Assembly (NCBI GenBank): GCA_024331125.1 | Contig: JANDJI010000003.1 | Span: 62,001-126,000 of the forward strand | Direction of reading: 5' to 3' | Source: Nitrospira sp. | Lineage (GTDB): Bacteria > Nitrospirota > Nitrospiria > Nitrospirales > Nitrospiraceae | Length of the DNA: 64,000 nucleotides | Shown: one piece after another, positions 44,170 to 53,574 of the stretch | Position numbering within the stretch: position 1 is the stretch's first letter | Layout of the letters: each line of letters begins with the position of its first letter | The notes under the pieces: model-generated | The model's database searches: none | Told to the model about the DNA's origin: nothing | The model's input: the letters and a program-made list of their open reading frames with translations, nothing else | Program-made: the position numbers and the translations under genes

Positions 44170-45349
44170 AGCCCCCCCCGCCCATTGTCTCCACGTCGAT
44201 AAGAGAGACCTCGTCGGACGTGATGGGAACCGGCGCCTGACGCCAGGATCGCACGACAATTATTGCCTCGCGATCCCATTCGCCCGGCGATTGGGAATGA
44301 TCGGCCGGAACAATCGTTCCCTCGCCTGGTGCTTGACGTTCGCAAAGGGCCAAGGCCCGTAGCAGCTCAACAAGGTGAGCGTCGCCGTGGCCGTAGGACA
44401 AGCAACACGACCCCACCATCAATCTGAGCCAATATCCCAGGCCGGTCAGGTGATGTAACAGCGAAGCCGTCAGAGAGACCGCTTCTTCAAAAACCGTGTC
44501 ATGGCTGTCCGGAGCGAAGAGAGATAAGTAGATCGTCGCCCGACGATGACTCTCCGCTTCCGTCTCCCGAACGATGAGCTTCGAGGTCCTGGCGGTCGTC
44601 AACCAGTGAATGGTCCGCGAGTCATCCCCAGGCTGATAGAGGCGCAGATTGTACAGGTCGCTGCCGTATCCCTTTCGATGAACGGTCCGTTCCTGTCCCG
44701 ATCCCGACAGTTCCCGCAGCAATCCGTTCGGAAGCGGCTTGAGTGCCGGACTCACGGGAACCGTCGCCGGGGTGGAATGGTACGCTGTTTTGTAAAAGAG
44801 ACCGAACGGAAAGGAAGTCGAGACCGACACTCCGTCCAGCCTGAGCGAACCGCGCTTGGAAGAGACGAGCGGATAGGACAGAAGACGGCCGGCCCCGGGC
44901 GGAAGGTGGTGAATGACGAGCCCTCGGTCCAGATCATGACCATCGGCGGTCACGTCACACAATCGCAAGGCATAGCTCGCCCACCGCCTCTTCCCGTTTT
45001 TGATCACCAGCGTCGCCGTCGCCGGCTCATTGACGAACAGCAGATCCGGCAGATGACGGCGGATTTCCAATCGATTCAAGCAGGACCGCGCCGCGACGCC
45101 GGAAACCAATACGCCGCTCAACATCATGGAGAGGAGGAGGTAAAAGAGATTGTTGCCGGTATTGACCGCCGCCACCCCGACGGCCAGGGCCAGAAATAGA
45201 AACAATGCCCCTTCCGACGTCACCCGTGTCGATCGGCCGGGAGCAAGGCGGCGCAGAATGGAACGACGACGCCCCGACACGTTCTCGTCCTTCTTGACAA
45301 CGAGAGGCATTCCCATGCCATTGCGGGCAAACGTTGCGTATGCGCTCAA
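44159..45349 (-). CDS. DUF58 (VWA-like) protein
   Basis: A 396-residue protein with two N-terminal membrane helices (TSEGALFLFLALAVGVAAVN and NLFYLLLSMMLSGVLVSG) and the DUF58 core: the key motif is R.YQPGDD.R.IHWLTTART (LRLYQPGDDSRTIHW). DUF58 proteins resemble von Willebrand A folds and act with MoxR ATPases. The frame starts at TTG 45349, overlapping the moxR stop; ATG 45316 is a possible alternative. Confidence 0.9.
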   Translation of the reverse strand: MSAYATFARNGMGMPLVVKKDENVSGRRRSILRRLAPGRSTRVTSEGALFLFLALAVGVAAVNTGNNLFYLLLSMMLSGVLVSGVAARSCLNRLEIRRHLPDLLFVNEPATATLVIKNGKRRWASYALRLCDVTADGHDLDRGLVIHHLPPGAGRLLSYPLVSSKRGSLRLDGVSVSTSFPFGLFYKTAYHSTPATVPVSPALKPLPNGLLRELSGSGQERTVHRKGYGSDLYNLRLYQPGDDSRTIHWLTTARTSKLIVRETEAESHRRATIYLSLFAPDSHDTVFEEAVSLTASLLHHLTGLGYWLRLMVGSCCLSYGHGDAHLVELLRALALCERQAPGEGTIVPADHSQSPGEWDREAIIVVRSWRQAPVPITSDEVSLIDVETMGGGGYVS

Positions 45350-46290
45350 ACGGGAACGGGGACTGAATCCACAATATCGCGGATGATGGATTCGGCTTGT
45401 TCAAAGCCGCGTGAACGAAGGCCCTGCGCGCGGGCGACCATCACCCGGTGAGAAAGAACGATCGGCGCCAACTCTCTAATATCGTCGGGAAGACAGTAGG
45501 TCCGCCCTCGCGCCAGCGCCAGCGCCTTGGTCGCACGGTTGAGCGCCAGCGCCCCTCGCGTGCTCACCCCCAAAGCAAGGAGCTCGGACTGTCGCGTCGC
45601 CTGTACGATGGAGAGCAAATAGTCGGTGAGGCTTTCATCCATAAAAATGTTGTCCGCCTGAGCCTGAAGATCGAGCACATCTTGAGCGGTGACGATCGGC
45701 CGAAGCTCTTCGGCCGGGTGCAAAGACGGAGTCCGTTCCAATACTTTTTTTTCCTCCTCCGGCATGGGATAGCCGAGACGAAGCTTCATTAAAAATCGAT
45801 CGAGTTGCGATTCGGGCAACGGGAAGGTTCCATGGTACTCGGCCGGGTTCTGCGTCGCGATGACCATAAACGGCTGACCAAGGGGATAGGTTTGATTGTC
45901 CACGGAAATCTGCGCTTCACTCATGGCCTCCAGCAGACTGCTTTGCGTCTTTGGCGTCGTCCGATTAATTTCGTCGGCCAACACGATGTTGGCGAAGATC
46001 GGGCCGGGCATGAACTCGAACGCTTGTTTTTGACGATTGAAGATCGAGACGCCGACAATGTCCGATGGGAGGAGGTCGCTCGTAAATTGGATGCGTTTGA
46101 ACGAACAGTCCAGCGACCGAGCCAGGCTATGAGCCAACGTGGTTTTCCCGACGCCGGGTACGTCTTCAAGAAGCAGGTGCCCTCGAGCCAGAAGGCAGAC
46201 GACCGTCATTTCAACGGCGGCCGGTTTGCCTTTAATCACCTGCGCGATATTGTTTTGAATCGAACGAATGGTTTCCGTGGGATTCATCAT
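45346..46290 (-). CDS. MoxR family AAA+ ATPase
   Basis: A 314-residue AAA+ ATPase with Walker A GVGKTTLAHSLARSLD, Walker B IVLADEINRTTPKTQSSLLE and sensor motif ATQNPAEYHGTFPLPESQLDRF. MoxR ATPases act as chaperones for metal insertion or assembly of partner complexes. ATG 46290 is used; in-frame codons run up to TTG 46353 without a better ribosome-binding site. First of the moxR-DUF58-tgpA operon. Confidence 0.93.
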   Translation of the reverse strand: MMNPTETIRSIQNNIAQVIKGKPAAVEMTVVCLLARGHLLLEDVPGVGKTTLAHSLARSLDCSFKRIQFTSDLLPSDIVGVSIFNRQKQAFEFMPGPIFANIVLADEINRTTPKTQSSLLEAMSEAQISVDNQTYPLGQPFMVIATQNPAEYHGTFPLPESQLDRFLMKLRLGYPMPEEEKKVLERTPSLHPAEELRPIVTAQDVLDLQAQADNIFMDESLTDYLLSIVQATRQSELLALGVSTRGALALNRATKALALARGRTYCLPDDIRELAPIVLSHRVMVARAQGLRSRGFEQAESIIRDIVDSVPVPV

Positions 46291-46594
46291 GAGGATTGAA
46301 ACCGGAGGCGGCTTGCGAATGATCGGTCGTCGGGCACGATCGAAGTCTAGCAAAGGGTCGAAAGGCGGTCAATTTTCTCGCCGTTTGCTTCGAGCCGGCA
46401 ACAGAGGGTTCTAAACAGAACGTTCTAGCGGACGCCTGAAGTTGTCTGGCCATATATCTGGCCATAGAGGAAGCAGCAACGGTTGACGATGGACTCACCA
46501 TGACTGTTGTAATCGTGTCGGCAGCGATCATTTCAATCGCCAATTGCGACACGGCACACTTGTCCCCCCACCGACGGTGTGATAGGAGTGAACC

Positions 46595-47611
46595 ATGCTT
46601 GCCAAACGTCTCCGCCGCGACAATATCGGTCGAGGATACCACCCCTTTCACGTAGCGGTTTTGGTCCTCGTGTTCACGGTGAGCATCGGTTGTCTTCAGC
46701 ACGGGCGCCAAGTTTCCGATTTGGATACAGCGGGCGAATGGCGACCGTGGCAGGTGCTGGACACGCGAACGGGCCGGATGCTTTCGACCGCCGATTGGTT
46801 GAATGAGTTGACTCTCTATGACGTCATATACGTGGGCGAAGAGCACTACCATGCGTATCACATTGAAGCCGCCTTGCGAATTTTAGAGCACTTGCGGTCC
46901 AACGGCGTTAAGCCCGTCATCGGCATGGAAATGTTCGGATGGGACGGCCAGGGGGCGTTGGACGATTATGTGTCGAATAAGAACCTGTCGAAAAGCGACT
47001 TCCTCGCACAGGTCCGCTGGACTCAAAACTGGGGGGGAGCGTTTGAGGATTACGAGCCGCTGGTGGCCTTCGCACGAACCCACGGCTTGTCCGTTCGAGC
47101 CATGAATCCCCCCAGGCCATTGATCCGTCAAATCGTCAAGGTCGGTCTGGCCGAAGCTCGGAAGGATCCGGAATGGCAACGGTGGGGTCTTCATCAGGAA
47201 GAGATCGTCGACGATCCGGCCTACCGCGCACGGATCCTCGATCAGATTCAGCGGTGTCACGGAGGAGGAAGCAAGAATCATTTTCAGTCGATGTACGAGG
47301 CGTCGATGGTCCGCGACGAGGGAATGGCCATGACGATCGCGACGAGCCTCAACGACCTGCGCCGGTCTCAGGAAAAGGCCCGTCGGATCATCGTGAGCTA
47401 CACGGGAGGAGGCCATATCCAATACGGACTGCCCGTTCCTCAACGCGTGGCCAGACGTTTTTCCGGCCAAGTCAAGCAGACGACCGTCTATCTCATGTCA
47501 TTTGATGGCACCAAAACCGACGAGCTCCGTGAACAGATGCGCGAACGGATCGCAGACTACATCTGGTTGACGCCGATGAGCAAAAAAGGTCCTCCTCAAC
47601 GTTGCCGATAG
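46595..47611 (+). CDS. ChaN-like lipoprotein (haem-binding/Tiki fold)
   Basis: A 338-residue protein with a lipoprotein-type signal (VLVLVFTVSIGC) and the ChaN/DUF399 core: VIYVGEEHYHAYHIEAALRI, then VIGMEMFGWDGQGALDDYV and VSYTGGGHIQYGLPVPQRV, where GEEH and GGGH carry the metal-ligand-type residues of the EreA/ChaN/TIKI superfamily. Family members bind haem or hydrolyse amide or peptide bonds. ATG 46595 follows AGGAG. Divergent from the moxR operon; no iron-uptake gene is adjacent. Confidence 0.85.
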   Translation: MLAKRLRRDNIGRGYHPFHVAVLVLVFTVSIGCLQHGRQVSDLDTAGEWRPWQVLDTRTGRMLSTADWLNELTLYDVIYVGEEHYHAYHIEAALRILEHLRSNGVKPVIGMEMFGWDGQGALDDYVSNKNLSKSDFLAQVRWTQNWGGAFEDYEPLVAFARTHGLSVRAMNPPRPLIRQIVKVGLAEARKDPEWQRWGLHQEEIVDDPAYRARILDQIQRCHGGGSKNHFQSMYEASMVRDEGMAMTIATSLNDLRRSQEKARRIIVSYTGGGHIQYGLPVPQRVARRFSGQVKQTTVYLMSFDGTKTDELREQMRERIADYIWLTPMSKKGPPQRCR

Positions 47612-47755
47612 GCGACTCCGCGATCTCCCCACGTCTCTCGGCTTCCCGTCCGATAGCACATCAAACTCCTCATTTCTTGACAGTCCTGCACGGCCTCGGC
47701 AGACTAAGGCCATTCTCGCGGCGGCATCATTTTGGGCGGGATCATTTTGGGAAAG

Positions 47756-48661
47756 ATGCGATACAAAATCGCTTGCAGCGCCGAGCGGCTTGGCTTGCTG
47801 GATCCGCCGATGATCGAGTCCGTGGTCGCAGCCGGCGCCTTCCAAATCGGGCGCCAGTACATGACGGAAAACCGAGTTCGCATCGTCGACGCGGACGAGA
47901 CACAGATCTCCGCAGCCGTTATCGGGCACTCAGGGCTGTATGAGCAGACGATCAAACTCAAAGACGGCCATCTGGTTTCCAAGTGTTCGTGCACGCTTTC
48001 CGAAGAGCCGATGTGCCGGCACTGTATCGCGGCATTACTGGAGTACCATCGCTGGACGCAACCTCGGCAGCCGCAGAAGGGCAAGACCTCCCGCGCTACA
48101 ACCGCTCCGCCGGAGCCATCCCCCATGAATGAATCCGATTCTGCTCCACCGAAACCATCGTCCGTTCCCGATATTAAATTGAGTGACGTCATGCAATTCG
48201 TGGCATGGCTTGATCCGGCGATGAAAGCGATTGAAGACGGCGGCGAGATTCCGGCTCCGCCCCTCCTGGATCCCGGAGCGGTACGGACGTGGATCACAAG
48301 TCTGACCGACTTGGAACTCCGCCGGCGCGAAAACCAGCAGGCGCTGCTGGATCTTCAAGCTGAAATGAGAGATCGCGAGGCCTATCTCGATCGATTATCT
48401 CAGCAACTCCAGGCATCGATCGCGGAAGCGAAAGCCGCCCAATCTGCGTTGCACACCCTGCAACGCGAGGCGGCGCGGTATCAGACGACCTTAGCCCAAG
48501 CCGCCGGGCTGGTTGAAGAAGTGATGGGGCAGGAGGCGGAGATTCGGACGGCCGCGCGCGAACTCTTGAACAAAGCCGCTCATCTCGACGCACTGACCGA
48601 CTCCTTTCACGAGCTCGCCGACTCCCTTCACCTCTCGTTGAAACAGCCTCCGCTCAAATGA
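47756..48661 (+). CDS. SWIM zinc-finger and coiled-coil protein
   Basis: A 301-residue protein. Residues 60-100 hold a SWIM-type finger (CSC-x7-CRH, in KCSCTLSEEPMCRHCIAALL). After a Pro/Ser-rich linker (about residues 105-140) comes a helix VMQFVAWLDPAMKAIED and then a long coiled coil (about residues 180-280, with EMRDREAYLDRLSQQLQASI). SWIM domains bind DNA or proteins, and this combination points to a scaffold or DNA-associated regulator. ATG 47756 is used, GGGAAAG before it; ATG 47732 is also in frame. Function unknown. Confidence 0.7.
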   Translation: MRYKIACSAERLGLLDPPMIESVVAAGAFQIGRQYMTENRVRIVDADETQISAAVIGHSGLYEQTIKLKDGHLVSKCSCTLSEEPMCRHCIAALLEYHRWTQPRQPQKGKTSRATTAPPEPSPMNESDSAPPKPSSVPDIKLSDVMQFVAWLDPAMKAIEDGGEIPAPPLLDPGAVRTWITSLTDLELRRRENQQALLDLQAEMRDREAYLDRLSQQLQASIAEAKAAQSALHTLQREAARYQTTLAQAAGLVEEVMGQEAEIRTAARELLNKAAHLDALTDSFHELADSLHLSLKQPPLK

Positions 48662-48714
48662 ACCGATGCTCACGGAGGAGAGCAATCGGTTGATAACTTC
48701 TCCTTTCCGCCCCC

Positions 48715-48743
48715 TTGCGCACCGTGGTCAGTTCCAGTAGAAT
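48715..48743 (+). promoter_or_regulatory. Sigma-70 promoter of the 63-residue membrane protein gene
   Basis: TTGCGC at 48715, 17 bases, TAGAAT at 48738. The -10 box and its downstream bases match those of the tRNA-Gly promoter. Confidence 0.7.
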
Positions 48744-48786
48744 CGGCCCCCTGGCGAGGAATCTTTTTGTCGCTTGGAGGGCAGAC

Positions 48787-48978
48787 ATGAGAAAACAAGG
48801 ATTATGGATGAGCATCTTCGCGGCAGCCGGCTGGCTTGCCGCCCCGTTAACGGTCATGGCCAACGCTCCCGCCGAAGGCGGTCCCCCGGACTATAGTGGG
48901 ATTACCGCGTTTTACTACACATTGATCGCGATTGTTCTCGGCTACGGCGTCTACGATACCTTCTTCAAGAAATCCTGA
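48787..48978 (+). CDS. Small membrane protein
   Basis: A 63-residue protein with an N-terminal signal or anchor (SIFAAAGWLAAPLTVMANA) and a second helix (FYYTLIAIVLGYGVYDTFF) ending in KKS. It is preceded by GGAGGG and a clear promoter and followed by a strong terminator, so it is a compact, separately expressed unit, probably abundant. It resembles small accessory subunits of respiratory complexes in shape but matches no family that I recognise. Confidence 0.65.
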   Translation: MRKQGLWMSIFAAAGWLAAPLTVMANAPAEGGPPDYSGITAFYYTLIAIVLGYGVYDTFFKKS

Positions 48979-49062
48979 TTTCAGGGCGTAGCTCCTTGAA
49001 CAGCGGCAACGAATGTCTCTCCTCGGGCCCCAACTGAATCGAGGGGGAGGCCTCGCGTGTGC

Positions 49063-49095
49063 ATCATCCCTGTAAAGGGGATGGTGTGTTTTTTA
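49063..49095 (+). terminator. Intrinsic terminator after the small membrane protein gene
   Basis: CATCATCCC (49063) pairs with GGGATGGTG (49079, one G-T pair) around TGTAAAG, followed by TGTTTTTT. A typical rho-independent terminator. It ends at the stop codon of the convergent esterase gene. Confidence 0.85.
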
Positions 49096-49758
49096 GAATT
49101 TCCGCTTTCGCTCCTCAAGGATAGGTTTGAGGACTTTCAGGACCTGCTCGACGACAATCTCATAGCCTTCTTTTGTCGGATGAATGCCGTCGGCCTGATT
49201 CAGCTTCGAAGAAGCGGCGACCCCTTCCAGAAAAAAGGGAATCAGCGGAAGACGGTACCGGTTCGCAAGGGCCGGATAGATTGATTCGAACTGTTCCGTG
49301 TACTCTTGCCCGTAGTTGGGGGGCAGTTTCATGCCGGCCAGAATGACGGTCGCGCCGGCTTCCCGCAATTGTCGGATGATGTGGTCAAGGTTGTTTTTCG
49401 TCTGTTCAAGACTCAGGCCTCTGAGCCCGTCGTTCGCGCCGAGCTCCAAGATGACGATTTCCGGTTTGGCGGAGAGGACCCAGCCTACACGCCGGAGCCC
49501 CCCGGCCGTCGTATCGCCGCTCACACCGGCGTTGATCACCTGATACCGGAACCCAAGCTCTTCCAATCGCCTTTGAAGCTGAGCCGGATAGGCGTCATCC
49601 CTCTTGACTCCAAGCCCGGCCGTGAGGCTGTCGCCGAAGGCCACGATACGAGGTTTGATCTCCGTTGTTCCGGTCGATTCTCCCCGTACCGTCAGCGTGG
49701 GGAGCAGCAGAATGAGCACGGCAACCCAGATCCGATACGCACGCCGGCCTTCGGTCAT
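49093..49758 (-). CDS. tesA: TesA-like SGNH arylesterase/lysophospholipase, exported
   Basis: A 221-residue protein with a signal peptide (WVAVLILLLPTLTVRG) and SGNH blocks: block I FGDSLTAGLG with Ser, block II GVSGDTTAG, block III LGANDG, block V DGIHPTKEGY with Asp and His. These enzymes hydrolyse acyl esters or thioesters in the periplasm. It lies divergent to an ABC ATPase gene in the arrangement of E. coli tesA-ybbA-ybbP. ATG 49758 gives the shortest sensible signal peptide. Confidence 0.9.
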   Translation of the reverse strand: MTEGRRAYRIWVAVLILLLPTLTVRGESTGTTEIKPRIVAFGDSLTAGLGVKRDDAYPAQLQRRLEELGFRYQVINAGVSGDTTAGGLRRVGWVLSAKPEIVILELGANDGLRGLSLEQTKNNLDHIIRQLREAGATVILAGMKLPPNYGQEYTEQFESIYPALANRYRLPLIPFFLEGVAASSKLNQADGIHPTKEGYEIVVEQVLKVLKPILEERKRKF

Positions 49759-49837
49759 AATTTGACGCAATGATCCGTCTCCCTTCGCCGCATACAGTAT
49801 AATACCCTCAGACTTGATCTGAACACGTGATGCATCC

Positions 49838-50557
49838 ATGATCAGAGTGACCAACGTCTCCATGACCCTTCCGGCGGCCGGCCGGTCCGTGTCCATTTTG
49901 AAGGAAATCTCTTTATGGATTCCCCCCAAACAGTCTGTCGCCATCGTGGGTCCCTCAGGAAGTGGAAAATCCACCCTGTTGGGACTAATGGCCGGCCTCG
50001 ATCGCCCGACAATCGGATCGATCGAGCTTGATGGAACCGATATCACGACGCTCTCAGAAGTGGAGATGGCCCGGTTTCGCCGAGAGAAAATCGGGTACAT
50101 CTTTCAATCGTTTCATTTGATTCCGACGCTGACGGCCATTGAGAACGTGATGGTCCCCTTGGAATTGAGCGGAGCGCGCGATACCGACCGGCGGGCGGCG
50201 GATTTATTGACGGCCGTCGGGTTGTCCGATCGTATGGGACATTATCCGGTGCAGTTATCCGGAGGCGAACAACAGCGGGTCGCCGTGGCGCGCGCGTTTG
50301 CCTGCCGCCCTCCCATTCTCTTGGCCGACGAGCCGACCGGAAACCTTGACAGCGCGACCGGCTCGCAGATCATCGACCTTTTGCTCTCGCTTCACCGCGA
50401 CCATGGAACCACTCTGGTGCTTGTCACTCACGATCACGCCCTGGCGGCCTCGATGCAGAGGGTGGTCGCCCTGCGCGACGGTCGTGTGGAATCGGACTCG
50501 TTGTTTGCTTCCGCACTTCCCTCGGACCTCCTCGTCTCTCAAGGAAACGCCGAATGA
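49838..50557 (+). CDS. ABC transporter ATP-binding protein, LolD/YbbA type
   Basis: A 239-residue ATPase: Walker [10 protein letters not shown], signature [14 protein letters not shown], Walker [15 protein letters not shown] and the H-loop VLVTHDH. The MacB/LolD subclass pairs with FtsX-type permeases, the next gene here, and such pairs do mechanical work on periplasmic substrates or lipoproteins rather than ordinary transport. Divergent from the esterase, 79 bases apart. Confidence 0.93.
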   Translation: MIRVTNVSMTLPAAGRSVSILKEISLWIPPKQSVAIVGPSGSGKSTLLGLMAGLDRPTIGSIELDGTDITTLSEVEMARFRREKIGYIFQSFHLIPTLTAIENVMVPLELSGARDTDRRAADLLTAVGLSDRMGHYPVQLSGGEQQRVAVARAFACRPPILLADEPTGNLDSATGSQIIDLLLSLHRDHGTTLVLVTHDHALAASMQRVVALRDGRVESDSLFASALPSDLLVSQGNAE

Positions 50558-50608
50558 GACTTCGCCTCCTCTACGCATGCCAGCCGGCACCATGAGCGGA
50601 TCATTACG

Positions 50609-53278
50609 ATGACACTCTTCGCCCTAAAGATGGCGTGGCGCGAAACACGCGCGGCCTGGAGACACTTTCTGTATTTTTTGATCTGTATCGCCGTCGGCGT
50701 GGGAGCCTTGACCGGCGTCTCTCTTTTTGGAACCCAAGTCGACCAAGCGGTCACCAAAGAGGCGCGCAGCCTTCTGGGAGGCGACCTCGAAATCCGGTTG
50801 ACCAGGCAAATCAGCGCGGAGGGCCGGGCGGTTTTGGATTCGCTTCACGATCGCGGCGTGATTGCGACACACATCAGCGAGCTCATCGCCATGGCGGCGA
50901 ACGCTTCCTTCCCGACGGCGGGGCGACCGACGCAAATCATCGAGCTCAAGGCCGTCGAACCGCAATACCCGCTCTATGGCTCGCTCCGTCTGGAGCCTGA
51001 CGAGAAGTTGGGGAACCTTCTTCGCCCCCAAGCTCGCGCATGCCCCGATCATCCTTGCTTCGGAGTGGTTGTTGAGGAGTCTCTGTTAATCAGAATGGGG
51101 CTTACCGTAGGCGATCGGCTCAAGATCGGTCAAGGACGATTCGTCATTACCGGCGTCGTCAGGACGGAGCCGGATCGCGTGGCGAACATGTTCAGTCTCG
51201 GCCCCCGCGTGTTCATATCTCAAGAGGGACTCCACGAGGCCGAGCTGATCAAAGTGGGAAGTCGGATCCGCGAGCGCTACCTGCTCAAGCTTCCCGACTC
51301 TCTGTCGGCCGAATCGCTGTTGTACGAATTACGCGGGCGGCTTGCGTCCGACGCGGCGCGCGTCACGGGATATCGCGACGCGCAACCGCAATTGAAACGG
51401 TCCGTGGAGCAACTGACCCGTTATTTGGGTCTGATCGGATTGACGGCCCTGTTCGTGGGGGGAGCGGGGGTCGCGACTTCCGTTCACGCCTTTGTCCGAG
51501 AAAAGCTTGCCACGATCGCCATTCTCAAAACGATCGGCGCGGATTCCCCGACCATCATTGGAACGTACGTGCTGCAAGCCGTGGGTCTTGGACTGATGGG
51601 GAGCGCCGTCGGGCTGTTCATCGGCGTGCTTCTCTACCAAGGATTGCCATGGGTCTTTACTGCGCTGATAAGCTCGGCTCTTCTCGATCAATTGGGGTTT
51701 TCCGAGAGCAGGCTCTTCCTTTCTCCAGCCCCCTTTCTCAAGGGATTGACGCTCGGCGTCCTGTCTTCGCTGCTTTTTACCCTCTGGCCCTTGCTGACGA
51801 TCCGCGACGTCAAGCCAGCGTGGATTTTTCGACGCGACGTCGACCCCTTCCGCCCATTAGATCATCCGGCAACGGTTCGATGGCGGATGTTTGGAAAAAC
51901 GTTCGATAAGGCGGGCTTGCTTGCGTTCTTGGGGATCGGGATCGGATTGACGTTATTATCCATGTGGCAAGCCGGGTCCTGGAAGATCGGCGCTCTTTTT
52001 ATTTTCTCGTTTGCCGTCGCGGTCTTGCTGTTGGGGCTTTCAGCCCGTCTCGCGCTCTTCAGCCTCAAGAAATGGTCTCACCCCCAGTATCTCCCTTTGC
52101 GCCAGGCGGTCGGCAACATCAAACGTCCCGGCAATCAGGTCACCGGCATCACGATCGCCGTCGGAATGGGCGTCATGGTGATGACCACGGTGGCGCTCGT
52201 TGAACGGGCGCTGCTCGATCAGATGAACGAGAGTCGGCCGACCGATTCTCCTTCTTTTTTCTTTATCGACATCCAGCCTGATCAGGCGGAAGAATTCGCC
52301 GCTCTCCTGCGCGCTCGATCGGGCGATCGGGCGCCACAGTTGACGCCGCTGGTGCGCGCACGGATTTCCGCCTTGAAGGGCGTTCCGATCACGATCGACG
52401 CGATGTCCGAGCGGGAGGATCGGCAAGAGCAATCGGCGGACAAGGAAGAGGCGCGAAAGAACTGGTTCCTGTCCCGCGAGTACGCGTTGACCTTCCTCCA
52501 AGACCTTCCCAAGGACAACACAATCGTGCGCGGCGAATGGTGGAAGCCCGGTCAAGCTTTCGCCACCCCCCTCATCTCGCTCGAGGAAGACGCGGCCAAA
52601 CAACTGGGCCTTGAAATAGGCGATTCCGTAGAATTTGACATCCAGGGCACGCCCGTCAGCGGAGAGGTGCGCAGCATTCGACACGTCGAATGGGGCAACT
52701 TCTCGACGAACTTCTATATGATTTTTTCCCCCGGCGCATTGGACGGAGCGCCGCATACCTATGTCGCCACCGTTCGTGTCCCCCCGTCGGAAGAAGTGGC
52801 GCTCCAGCAGGCAGTGGTCTCCTCGTTTCCCAATGTGACAGCCATCAACGTCGGAGACGTTCTCGGTAGTTTCGCCCAAGTGGTCGATCGGCTGTCTCTT
52901 GCCATCCAGGCCGTGGCCTTGTTCTGTGTTCTGTCCGGGAGTCTCGTGATGGCGGCCGCGCTGGCTGCGACGCGCTATCGGCGGCTTTACGAATCTCTGA
53001 TTCTGAAAGCCTTGGGAGCGACGCGCGGGGTCCTCGCGCAAACGTTCGCCCTTGAGTACGCCCTGTTGGGGGCCCTGGGGGGACTGTCGGGAATCCTGCT
53101 GGCAAGCGCCTTGTCGTGGGCGGCCCTGTCCCTGATATTTGATCTCGGTTGGAGCCTCCAGCCACTGATTCTCGTCTGGAGCCTCTTCGCAACCATGGCT
53201 CTGACGACGATGGTCGGCTTTCTAAGCACCTATCGAATTCTTGGCCAGCCTCCCCTATCGGTCCTGCGCCATGAATAG
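50609..53278 (+). CDS. FtsX-like permease, YbbP type
   Basis: An 889-residue membrane protein with ten predicted helices: one near the N-terminus (FLYFLICIAVGVGALTGVSL), clusters around residues 270-410 and 430-520, and three at the end (VALFCVLSGSLVMAAALAAT). Two large extracytoplasmic MacB-like domains lie between (residues about 45-260 and 545-740). This is the double-FtsX architecture of YbbP, partner of the ATPase encoded 51 bases upstream. The esterase neighbour suggests a role in lipid or lipoprotein handling; not proven for this family. Confidence 0.9.
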   Translation: MTLFALKMAWRETRAAWRHFLYFLICIAVGVGALTGVSLFGTQVDQAVTKEARSLLGGDLEIRLTRQISAEGRAVLDSLHDRGVIATHISELIAMAANASFPTAGRPTQIIELKAVEPQYPLYGSLRLEPDEKLGNLLRPQARACPDHPCFGVVVEESLLIRMGLTVGDRLKIGQGRFVITGVVRTEPDRVANMFSLGPRVFISQEGLHEAELIKVGSRIRERYLLKLPDSLSAESLLYELRGRLASDAARVTGYRDAQPQLKRSVEQLTRYLGLIGLTALFVGGAGVATSVHAFVREKLATIAILKTIGADSPTIIGTYVLQAVGLGLMGSAVGLFIGVLLYQGLPWVFTALISSALLDQLGFSESRLFLSPAPFLKGLTLGVLSSLLFTLWPLLTIRDVKPAWIFRRDVDPFRPLDHPATVRWRMFGKTFDKAGLLAFLGIGIGLTLLSMWQAGSWKIGALFIFSFAVAVLLLGLSARLALFSLKKWSHPQYLPLRQAVGNIKRPGNQVTGITIAVGMGVMVMTTVALVERALLDQMNESRPTDSPSFFFIDIQPDQAEEFAALLRARSGDRAPQLTPLVRARISALKGVPITIDAMSEREDRQEQSADKEEARKNWFLSREYALTFLQDLPKDNTIVRGEWWKPGQAFATPLISLEEDAAKQLGLEIGDSVEFDIQGTPVSGEVRSIRHVEWGNFSTNFYMIFSPGALDGAPHTYVATVRVPPSEEVALQQAVVSSFPNVTAINVGDVLGSFAQVVDRLSLAIQAVALFCVLSGSLVMAAALAATRYRRLYESLILKALGATRGVLAQTFALEYALLGALGGLSGILLASALSWAALSLIFDLGWSLQPLILVWSLFATMALTTMVGFLSTYRILGQPPLSVLRHE

Positions 53279-53320
53279 CTGATCCCGCTGCTGAATCGAG
53301 ATAGACATCGATTTGAAACC

Positions 53321-53364
53321 AGCCGGTTCCTTCTTTGATCCTTCATATGATCAAGAAGCCGGCT
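53321..53364. other. Hairpin with bulge after ybbP
   Basis: AGCCGG (53321) pairs with CCGGCT, and TTCTT-GATC with GATCAAGAA, leaving a TTCC bulge and an eight-base loop. No T-run follows. It could end transcription weakly or be a remnant of a small repeat. Confidence 0.35.
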
Positions 53365-53574
53365 TGGAATTCTTCGCTCTCACAGGCCGACAGCTCTGAG
53401 AATTGCTTGGCCGGCTCTGTCAGGCGTCAGCCTCGTGATCCTCCCGCGTCCTGTTCTCCAACTGTGGCACTCCCCTGCACGAGGGCCTTCCGGCAATCCC
53501 ACGTTCGTTGCGCACTCGCGAGGTCGAGACTCGCAACGCATTGAATTACATAATGAAAATGCTCGTTATTTCGG

